Notes under the pieces: generated by a model
What the model was told of the DNA's origin: nothing
Database searches by the model: none
Seen by the model: the letters and a program-made list of their open reading frames with translations, nothing else
Shown here: positions 16,187 through 24,700 of the stretch, piece by piece
Layout: every line of letters starts with the position of its first letter
How positions within the stretch are numbered: position 1 is the stretch's first letter
Assembly (NCBI GenBank): GCA_910579705.1
Contig: CAJTUI010000010.1
Coordinates: 11,747-75,746 of the forward strand
Reading direction: 5' to 3'
Source: an uncultured Christensenella sp.
Lineage (GTDB): Bacteria; Bacillota; Clostridia; Christensenellales; Borkfalkiaceae
DNA length: 64,000 nucleotides
Position numbers and translations under genes: made by a program

Positions 16187-17386
16187 TTACCAACTTTCTT
16201 TTAAAAGAAAGTCAGCGATGTGGACAATCTGAATTCCGTTATCATTGCCGGCTGCAAGGTTATCTTTTGCAACCACGTATTTATGATAATGGTCTTTAAC
16301 GTCCATAAGATTATCCGTTTCTCTTGTTGAATCCGCAGGCAATTCTCGACATACCTGAACATAAACTTTTTCGCCGCGTTTTTCACCGATAAAGTCAATC
16401 TCTTTCGTTCCGTTCTTACCGATAAACACGTCGTAGCCCCTACGCTTCATTTCGAGATAGACGATATTTTCAAGCATAGCCGCAACCATTTTATTGTCAA
16501 AACCCATTTTGCTGTACTTGAAGGAAATGTCAGAAAGATAATACTTCTCTTGCGTTTTCAAAACGGCTTTACCCTGTAAATCGTATCGCTGGCAGGGATA
16601 AATTATGAACGCTTCTTCAAGCCATTTGATGTAGTTGTAAATAGTTTCAACAGAAAGCGTTCTCTTTTCACTCTTCAAAAAATTAACGATTGAATTTGCC
16701 GAAAAGGTCTTGCCAACGTTTTCAATTATGAACTTAACAACTCGGTCAAATAAATCTCGGTTGCGAATTTTATGCCTACGGGAAATATCTCTCGTGATAA
16801 CGGTTGAATAGATTCCGTCCACTATCTGATACGCAGACTGAGTATCAAAGTTCCCAATACCGATTATCGGAAATCCGCCGAACTGAATATACTCGTCGAT
16901 TAAATCTTTGGCATTACTGACAGCTTTACCCTTAAACTGCAAATATTCATTGAAAGATAAAGTATAGACCGGAATAGAAACATAACGTCCTGAAAGATAA
17001 GTTGAAATTTCACTTGACATTAACTTAGAGTTTGAGCCGGTAACGTAAATGTCAACGTCTGAGCCTTCTAAAAGACTGTTCACAACTTTTTCCCAACCAT
17101 CAACTTCCTGCAGTTCGTCAAGAAAAAGATAGCATCTGCCCTTTCCGTCAATAGCATTTTTTAACTCGCAGTACATGTCCTTTGCAGTGAACTTGTCATC
17201 CACGTCCATTTCATTATACTTTCTGGATATAATATTTTCCTTTGCAATACTACGCTTAACAAGTTCTTCTTTCATCATTTCAAGTATTGTTGATTTCCCA
17301 CAGCGACGAACGCCAGCCAATATTTTGACAAGCGGCGCATCAATAAAAGGATTTATTGTATTTATATAATCGGGTCTGTAAATCAT
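16187..17386 (-). CDS. AAA-family ATPase with DUF4143 domain
   Basis: The 399-residue protein matches the AAA_14-DUF4143 family: Walker A GVRRCGKST near residue 28, Walker B YLFLDELQEVDGW, a sensor TGSNS, then the DUF4143 part ending with a nuclease-like fold segment (NGTKEIDFIGEKRGEKVYVQV, with the D and E-x-K pattern of PD-(D/E)XK-like proteins). I use the ATG at 17386 because TAGGAGGT precedes it. It is a single-gene unit with its own promoter and terminator, next to a tRNA-fragment scar. These proteins are widespread in gut anaerobes, often in many copies; their function is unknown, and a defence or mobile-element link is only speculation. Confidence 0.9.
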   Translation of the reverse strand: MIYRPDYINTINPFIDAPLVKILAGVRRCGKSTILEMMKEELVKRSIAKENIISRKYNEMDVDDKFTAKDMYCELKNAIDGKGRCYLFLDELQEVDGWEKVVNSLLEGSDVDIYVTGSNSKLMSSEISTYLSGRYVSIPVYTLSFNEYLQFKGKAVSNAKDLIDEYIQFGGFPIIGIGNFDTQSAYQIVDGIYSTVITRDISRRHKIRNRDLFDRVVKFIIENVGKTFSANSIVNFLKSEKRTLSVETIYNYIKWLEEAFIIYPCQRYDLQGKAVLKTQEKYYLSDISFKYSKMGFDNKMVAAMLENIVYLEMKRRGYDVFIGKNGTKEIDFIGEKRGEKVYVQVCRELPADSTRETDNLMDVKDHYHKYVVAKDNLAAGNDNGIQIVHIADFLLKESW

Positions 17387-17411
17387 AGCGTTACCTCCTA
17401 ATTCAAAAAAG

Positions 17412-17441
17412 ATTATACCAAAAAACATTATCTCTTGTCAA
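17412..17441 (-). promoter_or_regulatory. SigA-type promoter of the ATPase gene
   Basis: TTGACA (17436-17441), 18-base spacer, TATAAT (17412-17417) with a TG extension. The ATG at 17386 is 26 bases downstream. Confidence 0.8.
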
Positions 17442-17528
17442 TAATCTTTTCGATATAGAAGTGAAAACTCATGTAATTTGAATTACTTTTTTACTTTAAT
17501 TTGTCGAAAACGCTCATATTATTAAAAG

Positions 17529-17559
17529 CACACTGTTGCATATAAAATGAAACAGTGTG
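17529..17559. repeat. Inverted repeat, 9-bp arms
   Basis: CACACTGTT and AACAGTGTG are separated by 13 bases. Role unknown; it could be a recombinase or regulator site within the scar region. Confidence 0.6.
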
Positions 17560-17638
17560 ATAAATAGAACAAGATTTAGCTGGTTACTTTTGATTGTAAA
17601 TTTTTGGGGCACGTTTGGGGCACATTCTGAAAAATATA

Positions 17639-17679
17639 CAATATATAGCGCTAATTATTGATATAAATACTATATATTG
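17639..17679. repeat. Inverted repeat, 10-bp arms
   Basis: CAATATATAG and CTATATATTG are separated by 21 bases, ending 20 bases before the tRNA fragment. It may be part of an integrase core or arm site. Confidence 0.5.
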
Positions 17680-17699
17680 TGGTTTTTATCGTTTTTCGG

Positions 17700-17727
17700 A
17701 AGGGTTCAAGTCCCGTCACCTCAACCA
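17700..17727 (+). mobile_element. tRNA 3'-end fragment, probable attachment-site remnant
   Basis: The plus strand reads GGGTTCAAGTCCC (T-arm with TTCAAGT loop), then CACCTCA (acceptor 3' strand), discriminator A and CCA. The matching 5' half of a tRNA (which would begin TGAGGTG) is absent, and the T-stem has one mismatch at its outer part. A lone 3' end is what an element integrating at a tRNA gene leaves behind. The tRNA identity cannot be read from this piece, and no integrase lies nearby. Confidence 0.6.
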
Positions 17728-17793
17728 AACGCGAAAGAGTTTGAACGCCTGAAAACGGAATTTTTTTCGAACTTCGTCGCTTACCATTTAAAG

Positions 17794-17823
17794 AAAAGCA
17801 CGGGACATTCGTTCCGTGCTTTT
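17794..17823. terminator. Bidirectional intrinsic terminator
   Basis: A 12-bp stem (AAAAGCACGG plus a wobble and one A-T pair) with loop CATTCG and T-runs on both sides lies just after the stop of the gene at 17849. Confidence 0.8.
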
Positions 17824-17848
17824 TCTTTATTTGATTAGCAAGCATATT

Positions 17849-18415
17849 TTAACCGAAATACCAGGTGCTGGTACCCATATCCCAATCCGCAAACAACACC
17901 CTACCCTTTTTTCTGTTCCATAAAGCGCAATAGTATAAATCAACTTTAACCTTTTCGCTTTCGTTGTAAAAATCCCAATGCGTTCCGTTATACCCCTGAT
18001 AAGGTTTTTGACCTATGCAAGTTTTTGCAAAAAGGGCGGCAGGCTTAATCTCGTATATAACTTCAACCTTTTTAAAGTTTACGCCGTGGCCTATGTCTAA
18101 AACGTAAATTTTCCCCGTTTCCTCGCAATCGTTGCGAAATAATTCGAAACCTTTACACACCAAATCTTCGCCAAGCCCGCCGTCGTAACCTATGTTCAAT
18201 AAAGGTAAATTCGGGTTGTTGATTTTGTGTTTATAACAGTAATCGGACATAAATTCCAGCCATTTCGCGTACACGCCGCCTGTGTCCGTTTCACCGTAAA
18301 AGGTGTAGACAATATTCACTTCCATACCGTGATTACGCAACCACTCGGCAAAAGCCAAAATTTGTCCGCGCCGTTTTTCCCGTCGTTTCAATGCGGCATT
18401 AGTCAATTTTTCCAT
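17849..18415 (-). CDS. Protein of unknown function
   Basis: I do not recognise this 188-residue protein. It starts with a basic helix (ALKRREKRRGQ), has no signal peptide or membrane segment, and is rich in aromatic residues, with GYNGTHWDFYNESEKVKVDLYYCALWNRKKG and a C-terminal WDMGTSTWYFG. It follows the AraC gene by 17 bases and may share its transcript. The ribosome-binding site is weak. It lies in the accessory patch beside the attachment-site scar, so it could be acquired. Confidence 0.7.
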   Translation of the reverse strand: MEKLTNAALKRREKRRGQILAFAEWLRNHGMEVNIVYTFYGETDTGGVYAKWLEFMSDYCYKHKINNPNLPLLNIGYDGGLGEDLVCKGFELFRNDCEETGKIYVLDIGHGVNFKKVEVIYEIKPAALFAKTCIGQKPYQGYNGTHWDFYNESEKVKVDLYYCALWNRKKGRVLFADWDMGTSTWYFG

Positions 18416-18432
18416 AATCGTATATATACTAC

Positions 18433-19149
18433 CTATTTATTTTTAAAACTGTTACGAAAGTTAAGCGGCGTTATCTTGAAATTCTTTTTGAATTCCTGCT
18501 GAAAATGGCTCTGGGAAGAAAATTTGAAAACCGAAGATATTTCCGCGATACTTTTTTCGGAATACCTGAGCATTGCGGCGGCGGCTTTCAGTTTTTCCGA
18601 AATTATATAATTTTTTATGCTTATGCCGTAAACCTGCTTAAACTTACGGCTTAGATACGACGGATTATACCCGCAATGCAGAGCGATTTCCGAAAGCGTT
18701 AGCGGAAGTTTGAGGTTGGCTGCAATATAATCGGTACAGAATTTAAGTTGAGTATCCTGCTGCGGCACTTCTCCCGCCTCTGTCATTCTCCCGCAAAAAT
18801 CGCGGAATGCCATTACAAACAGTCGGTAAACGCTGTCCTCGTCGACGCAGTTTTCCACCGCGCGGATATACGTATTTTCCAGCATTATTACGGCGGAACT
18901 CTTGTTTCTGCTGATAACGGCACTGCGAATATACCCGATTAAAACTATAAATCCGTTCTTTCGCATACGCAACCTGTCCGCTGATACTGCAAAACAGCTT
19001 TGGCAATACTCGTTCAGATACCAGTCTTTCGCAAGCTGCTCGTCGCAGGTCAGAACCGCGCCGTACAGTTTATCGAAATTACACAGCATACCGCTCTCGT
19101 CGCTGACCAGCACGGGGCCTATTAAATTGCGGTCTTCCGAAAAACTCAT
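18433..19149 (-). CDS. AraC-family transcriptional regulator
   Basis: The C-terminal third has the two helix-turn-helix units of the AraC/XylS family: LTLSEIALHCGYNPSYLSRKF and KSIAEISSVFKFSSQSHF, followed by FKKNFKITPLNFR. The N-terminal part (about 135 residues) includes a CQSCF motif and resembles a ligand-sensing domain, possibly PocR-like, but I cannot confirm that. I chose the ATG at 19149 (238 residues), preceded by AAAAGGGGG; an in-frame GTG lies ten codons upstream. Its targets are unknown. The downstream unknown gene at 17849 is the closest candidate. Confidence 0.88.
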   Translation of the reverse strand: MSFSEDRNLIGPVLVSDESGMLCNFDKLYGAVLTCDEQLAKDWYLNEYCQSCFAVSADRLRMRKNGFIVLIGYIRSAVISRNKSSAVIMLENTYIRAVENCVDEDSVYRLFVMAFRDFCGRMTEAGEVPQQDTQLKFCTDYIAANLKLPLTLSEIALHCGYNPSYLSRKFKQVYGISIKNYIISEKLKAAAAMLRYSEKSIAEISSVFKFSSQSHFQQEFKKNFKITPLNFRNSFKNK

Positions 19150-19205
19150 ATTCCCCCTTTTAAAAACGGGCAAAGCCACCGCCTCGCCCGTAATACGTCA
19201 AATGT

Positions 19206-19658
19206 TTAAAATAATTTTTTTCTTGCCACCGCAATTCTTATCTTGCGCTTTTCAACGTGCTCTTCCTTGCGGATTTCTTCCTCGGGCGGCGCGATTTCAA
19301 CAGGCTCCGCCCCTTCTTCAACTACGGCCGCCGCCGTTTCCTCTACGACCTCGCTTTTAACGGACTCCGCGCGCTCTGCTCGCACTTCTTCCTGTTTCAA
19401 GAGAGGTTTCGCGTCGATTTCAACGTCCATTCCCTCGTTTTTTTTCATATTGACGTACGCAAGCGCGCAGGGATAAATGCTCGTCTTTTTGCAGTCGCGG
19501 CAGAAAGGCGCGTACATACCGCACAGGTCGAACCCGCTTATTAAACTATTTTTATATTTATCCGCATCAATGACCATCTGAATTTTTTCCAGATGCTCCT
19601 TGCCCAGTTTTTTAGGCATAGATTTAAGTAACTGTAAAGGCGCGTTGCTGTCCCACAT
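19206..19658 (-). CDS. Small protein with Cys cluster and acidic tail
   Basis: I do not recognise this 150-residue protein. The N-terminal half contains LCGMYAPFCRDCKKTSIYPC, four cysteines that could bind a metal. The second half is Glu/Ala/Val-rich low complexity ending in a basic patch (KRKIRIAVARKKLF). There is no signal peptide. GGAGATAAATATT precedes the ATG, and a consensus promoter lies just upstream, so it is very probably expressed. Confidence 0.75.
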   Translation of the reverse strand: MWDSNAPLQLLKSMPKKLGKEHLEKIQMVIDADKYKNSLISGFDLCGMYAPFCRDCKKTSIYPCALAYVNMKKNEGMDVEIDAKPLLKQEEVRAERAESVKSEVVEETAAAVVEEGAEPVEIAPPEEEIRKEEHVEKRKIRIAVARKKLF

Positions 19659-19686
19659 AATATTTATCTCCGATTGAATTTACTCA

Positions 19687-19715
19687 ATTATATTACACAA
19701 AAAACAAAATTTCAA
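19687..19715 (-). promoter_or_regulatory. SigA-type promoter of the Cys-cluster gene
   Basis: TTGAAA (19710-19715), 17-base spacer, TATAAT (19687-19692), 29 bases upstream of the ATG at 19658. It overlaps the region just after the pfkB-family stop. Confidence 0.75.
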
Positions 19716-19720
19716 GTATT

Positions 19721-20647
19721 TTAACGAATTTCTTCCACCGTTAAAGAGGAAAGTATTTCCTCGTACTTATCTTTCGTAAACGAAATACTGTCGGGAAGAG
19801 TAACCGCCGCCGTTCCGCCCGCTACGCCGCACCGCAGAATTTCAAGCATATCCGCGCCTTTAAGCATGGCATTGGATGCCGCCGCAACCATACCGTCGCC
19901 CGCGCCGACCGTCGAGTTCTTTGCAACGTTCACGCTTTTACAGTGGAAATGCCTCTTCCCGTCGGTGATGACGGCGCCCTTTTTCCCGAGCGACAAAAGA
20001 ACGTACTCCGCGCCTTTATCGAGCAAGACCCGGCAACAGTCAAGCATCTCTTCCTTGGATGTTATAAGCTTTTTGAGCGTGCGTTGAAGTTCGTCAAGGT
20101 TCGGCTTAACAAGTTTCACTCCGCATTTCAGCGCCTGCTCCAACCGCTCGCCCTCGGTATCGACAATCTTGACGACGCCCGAAGGCACGGCCTTTAACAC
20201 TTCGTAATAGAAATCGGGGCTCATACCCTTTGCAAGCCCGCCCGACAAAACAATGCCGTCGCATTTCTCGGAAAGCTGCGCGACAAGCTTTATCAACTCT
20301 TCCTGCTTTCCGTCTTCCACTGCGGGACTGATATCGTCCACTTCGGTAAGCATTGACCTGCGGTCGATAAACTTGTAATTCTCTCTTACCCTGCCCTTGT
20401 TCCAGACAAATTTATACGGCACGCCTTCGCGGTGAAGTTCGCACTCGAACTGGGAGCAGTTTTCTTCGTACATAAATCCCGTGGTAAACACGTCCGCATT
20501 GAGTCTTGCAAGCCCTATCGCAACGTTTAGAGCCTTACCCGTATAAAACGTTCTCTTGCTTATAATCTTGTTTGATTTCCCTACGCTGAGCGCCTCGACT
20601 TCTATATCGACGTCTATGCACGGGCTTGGACAAACCGTTAATATCAT
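19721..20647 (-). CDS. PfkB-family hexose-phosphate kinase (1-phosphofructokinase/tagatose-6-phosphate kinase type)
   Basis: The 308-residue protein belongs to the LacC/FruK branch of the PfkB ribokinase fold. It begins MILTVCPSPCIDVDIEV, has GKALNVAIGLARL for substrate binding, LVKPNLDELQ, and the catalytic NSTVGAGDGMVAA with its anion hole and base Asp. It would use ATP to phosphorylate a sugar phosphate to a bisphosphate that enters glycolysis. It lies after pfkA, separated by a terminator. AGGGGGAAAGAA precedes the ATG. Whether it uses fructose 1-phosphate or tagatose 6-phosphate cannot be told here; no PTS genes are nearby. Confidence 0.88.
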   Translation of the reverse strand: MILTVCPSPCIDVDIEVEALSVGKSNKIISKRTFYTGKALNVAIGLARLNADVFTTGFMYEENCSQFECELHREGVPYKFVWNKGRVRENYKFIDRRSMLTEVDDISPAVEDGKQEELIKLVAQLSEKCDGIVLSGGLAKGMSPDFYYEVLKAVPSGVVKIVDTEGERLEQALKCGVKLVKPNLDELQRTLKKLITSKEEMLDCCRVLLDKGAEYVLLSLGKKGAVITDGKRHFHCKSVNVAKNSTVGAGDGMVAAASNAMLKGADMLEILRCGVAGGTAAVTLPDSISFTKDKYEEILSSLTVEEIR

Positions 20648-20669
20648 TTCTTTCCCCCTACCATTGAAA

Positions 20670-20689
20670 AAGCCGCTTGATAGCGGCTT
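20670..20689 (-). terminator. Intrinsic terminator after pfkA
   Basis: Stem AAGCCGCT/AGCGGCTT with a 4-base loop is followed on the minus strand by a T-run. It lies between the pfkA stop and the PfkB-family start, so the second gene may rely on read-through. Confidence 0.75.
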
Positions 20690-20694
20690 AAATT

Positions 20695-21657
20695 TTACAT
20701 TGAAATCATTTGAAGAGTTTCATAAAGCTCGTAATTGAATTTCTTCTTCATACTTACCGCCTCGATAATATCGAGGTCAATGATTTCGTTTTTGCGTATT
20801 CCTACGACCCTGTTGCCCGCACCTTCGTTGAGCAGTCTTACAGCCTTGTTTCCGAACTGAGCCGCAAGCATTCTGTCCGCCATAGTGGGCGAACCGCCGC
20901 GCTGTATATGTCCGATTGTGGTGGGACGAACGGAATACGTCGTCACCGACTGCAACTGTTTGGCGAACTCGTCGGCAGTGCAAACCCCCTCTGCCACAAC
21001 AACTATATTGGAATGCTTGCCGTTCGCACGGGAACGGTTGATTTTCATAACTATATCGTCCAAATCGAATACGACTTCAGGCACTACGATAATCTCCGCG
21101 CCGCTTGCAATTCCCGCAAACAAAGCGATGTCGCCGCAACGCCTGCCCATAACTTCGACAACCGAAATTCTCTCGTGCGAAGTCATAGTGTCGCGCAATT
21201 TATTTATAACGTCTATACAGGTATTGACCGCCGTATCGAAACCCAGCGTATAATCCGTATATTCGAGGTCGTTATCGATAGTGCCGGGTATACCTATCGT
21301 AGGAATACCGTATACTTCCGAAAGACATTTCGCGCCCCTGAACGAACCGTCGCCACCGATAACGACAAGCCCTTCGATACCTCTGGCCTCCAACGTTTTA
21401 ACGGCCTTTTTCTGTCCGGCCTTGGTAAGCATTTCAAGGCATCTTGCGGTTCTGAGCTTTGTTCCGCCCCTCTGAACGATATCGGAAACCGAACGCATCT
21501 CCATAGAAACCATTTCGTCGTCGATAAGCCCCTGATAACCGCGCTCGATTCCGTAAACTTCCATACCGTAATACAGCGCGGTCCTTACGACCGCCCTGAT
21601 ACAAGCATTCATACCGGGAGCGTCTCCGCCGCTTGTCAACAAGCCTATTCTTTTCAT
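20695..21657 (-). CDS. pfkA: ATP-dependent 6-phosphofructokinase
   Basis: At 320 residues this is a full-length bacterial PfkA, which phosphorylates fructose 6-phosphate to the 1,6-bisphosphate. The nucleotide site GGDAPGMN, the GGDGSFRGA loop, the catalytic PGTIDNDL and the MGRRCGDIALFAG segment are all present. GGAGGATTTT precedes the ATG, and a consensus promoter sits 80 bases upstream. dnaE ends just before it. Confidence 0.97.
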   Translation of the reverse strand: MKRIGLLTSGGDAPGMNACIRAVVRTALYYGMEVYGIERGYQGLIDDEMVSMEMRSVSDIVQRGGTKLRTARCLEMLTKAGQKKAVKTLEARGIEGLVVIGGDGSFRGAKCLSEVYGIPTIGIPGTIDNDLEYTDYTLGFDTAVNTCIDVINKLRDTMTSHERISVVEVMGRRCGDIALFAGIASGAEIIVVPEVVFDLDDIVMKINRSRANGKHSNIVVVAEGVCTADEFAKQLQSVTTYSVRPTTIGHIQRGGSPTMADRMLAAQFGNKAVRLLNEGAGNRVVGIRKNEIIDLDIIEAVSMKKKFNYELYETLQMISM

Positions 21658-21736
21658 AAAATCCTCCGCCTGATTAGACGTTCACGCTAAGCCCCCATTT
21701 GCCGCAATGAACTTTATTACATCATTTCCAAATTAT

Positions 21737-21765
21737 ATTATAACAAATACTTTGCAAAAATTCAA
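21737..21765 (-). promoter_or_regulatory. SigA-type promoter of pfkA
   Basis: TTGAAT (21760-21765), 17-base spacer, TATAAT (21737-21742), with an 80-base leader to the pfkA start. Confidence 0.7.
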
Positions 21766-21782
21766 GGCTTTTACTACAAATT

Positions 21783-24700
21783 TTATGTTTTATCTACAAA
21801 CTTTATATCTTCCGTTGCGATAAAAGTCGCAAGTTCGGCCAAAAGCCCCCTGCAATAGTTGACCCCGTCGGGAAGTTTGTAGCACTTTCCGCCGCGTACT
21901 ATCTTGCATACCGTATTGCCTTCGTAATTTGACAGCATATTGAGAAACTCGTCGAACGAATCCTCGTCAAGCTTCGAGGCGTTCAGCCAGAGCACGGGTT
22001 CGACCCGCTTTTCCTTTACCGGCTCGCCGCCATTGGCGGCTTTGGAAAAGTCGACTGCTTCCAGCTCGTCTATAATGAGCGAGACGCCCTTTTCCGCGTC
22101 TACGTCAAGCTTACCTTTGACTTTCACTATCTTATCGTTCGCAATGTCGCCTTTGAACTTCTCGTAAGCCGACGGAAAACAAACGCACTCCAAGCTACCG
22201 TAAACGTCTTCTATAGTAAGAAAAGCCATATAATTGCCCGTTCTTTTGGTCATTGTACGCCTGAAAGACGATATTATGCCTGACATAGTAATATGAATAC
22301 CGTCTGAAATACGGTTATAAGTACGATTTCCGTCCTCATCTTCCACATAATCGTCCATAAACGAGCAATCGAACGTACAATCGGGGAACGAGTGCATATA
22401 TTTCTCGAACGGGTGTCCGCTTACGTAAACGCCCAGAACGAGTTTCTCCTTGGACAGCTTTTCGTTTAACTCGTACTCGGGTATGTCGGGGTATACGACG
22501 TCAAGTTTCTCCTCTTCTATTATATCCCCGAAAAGGCTCATTTGCGCGCTGTTGCGCTGTTTGCTTATCGCCTTGGCCCTGTTGCACAGCCCTTCGTAAA
22601 CTTCCGCAAGCTGCGAGCGGCTTACGCCCATTTCGTCGAACGCACCCGCAAATATCAAGCCCTCGACAAGACGCGAGTTAAGCACGTTTACACAGCGGGA
22701 CACAAAATCGGGAAAATCGCGGAAATTGCCGTTCTTCTTTCTCTCTTCGATAATCGTGTCTACGACCGCCTGCCCCGCTCCTTTCAGGGCCGAAAGCCCG
22801 AAACGCACACCGTCGTTTTCAACGGTAAACACCGTTTTACTCTTATTTATGTCGGGCGGGAAAACTTTGTAACCCTTATCTTTAAGATAGATTACGTATT
22901 TCGTGATTTCGTCTATTTTACTCAGACGATTGTTAAGTAAGGCGCAAATAAATTCTTTGCAGTAATATCTTTTAAGCCAGGCCGTCTGATACGCAAGAAC
23001 GGCGTATGCGGCCGCGTGGGATTTATTGAACGCGTAAGATGCAAAGCCTTCCATATCGCCGAAGATTTTGTTTGCGACTTCCGCGCTAATGCCGTTGTTG
23101 ACGCAACCCTTTATCGCGCTGCCGTTTATGTCGCTTATGCCGCCGTTGATAAACTTCTCTTTCTGCGCCATAAGCGTTTTCTTGTCTTTCTTACCCATAG
23201 CTCGCCTGACGAGGTCCGCCTCGCCGAGCGAAAATCCCGCAAGGAACTGGAAAATCTGCATTACCTGCTCCTGATAAACGGGTATTCCGTAAGTGACTTT
23301 CAAAATCTGCTCTTCCGCCGCGCAGTCGTAAGTTATACTCTCTACGCCGTGCTTTCTGTTACAGAACGAATCTATGAATTTCATAGGCCCCGGACGATAA
23401 AGCGAAACTCCCGCTATCAGATCTTCCAGACAGTCGGGTTTGAGCGTCTTCATAAAGCGTTTCATTCCGCCGGCTTCCAACTGAAACACGCCGTCGGTAT
23501 CGCCATCGGAAATAAGCGCGTACGCGCCCGAGTCGTTATAGCCAATTTTATCGAAGTCGATTTCCCTGCCGAAATCCTCTTTGATATAATCTACGCATTT
23601 CTTTATATCGGTAAGGGTTACGAGCGCCAGAAAGTCCATCTTCAACATTCCCAGCGACTCTATTTCCTTGGCCACGAACTGAGTTGTAACGTCTTCGCCG
23701 TTACGCGAAAGCGGCACGTTATCGGCAATGCGTTTCTGACAAATAACCACGCCCGCGGCGTGAATACCAGTCTGGCGCGGCATTCCCTCGATTTTAAGCG
23801 CCATATCGATAACGCGGCGGAGCGCCTCGTCCGTTTCGTAAATCTCGCAGAACTCGCCGTTTCTGGCCGCTTTTAACTCGTTCAACTTACCTTCGAGCTC
23901 GGCTTTCTTATCCTCGTCCCGCTCCGCCTCGAACTTTTTCAACGCACCGTCGATACGGCGGCCGAGTAAATCGCCGATAGACGTTTTCCCGTCCATTATT
24001 TTCGTAAGTCTGTCCGTTTCCGAATACGGAACGCGCATAACTCTGCCTACGTCTTTTATGGAGTTCTTCGCCGCCATAGTGCCGAAAGTTACTATCTGGC
24101 ACACGTTTTCTTTTCCGTACTTGCGCCTTACGTACTCAATCGTTTCTTCGCGCCTGTCCGTGCAGAAGTCTATATCGAAGTCTGGCATCGACACTCGGTC
24201 GGGGTTAAGAAATCTTTCGAAAAGCAAGTCGTATTGGAGCGGTTCGACGTCAGTGATACCGATAGAATAGGCAACGATAGAGCTTACGCCCGAACCTCGC
24301 CCCGGGCCTACGGGTATACCCTGCTCTTTAGACCAGTTGATAAAGTCCCATACGACAAGATAGTAATCCGCGTATCCCATACCGCAGATAATACCCAGCT
24401 CGTACTCCGCCCTGTCCAGCTCGCGCTGAGTGGGCGTGCCGTATCTTTTGACAAGCCCCTCGGCGGTCAGCTTTCTCAGATATTCAACAGCCGTACTGCC
24501 GTCGGGCGGCGTGTAAGTAGGAATAAGAGTATTGTCTTTTTCGGGATAGCCCTTTTTATTGAGCTTGAACGCGGGCTCGGTGACCTTGTCGGCAATTACG
24601 CGGGTATTGGAGATTGCCTGCGGAAGATTGGGGAAAAGCGCCGCCATCTCGTCGCCTGTTTTGAAGTAGAACTCGTTCGTGCTGAATTTCATTCGCTTGG

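Larger units (their letters stand above)
17387..17848. other. Intergenic region with recombination-scar features
   Basis: Beyond the ATPase promoter this AT-rich stretch holds an inverted repeat at 17529-17559, tandem GGGGCAC units at about 17606-17622, another inverted repeat at 17639-17679, a tRNA 3'-end fragment at 17700-17727 and a terminator at 17794-17823. No credible gene is present. Confidence 0.7.

Noticed and set aside
17651..17845. Minus-strand open frame containing LVEVTGLEP
   Set aside because: It reads across the tRNA 3'-end fragment and the terminator hairpin; this is the usual false protein produced by antisense translation of a tRNA end.
20710..21690. Long plus-strand open frame opposite pfkA
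   Set aside because: pfkA on the minus strand is certain; the opposite frame is open only because of codon bias.
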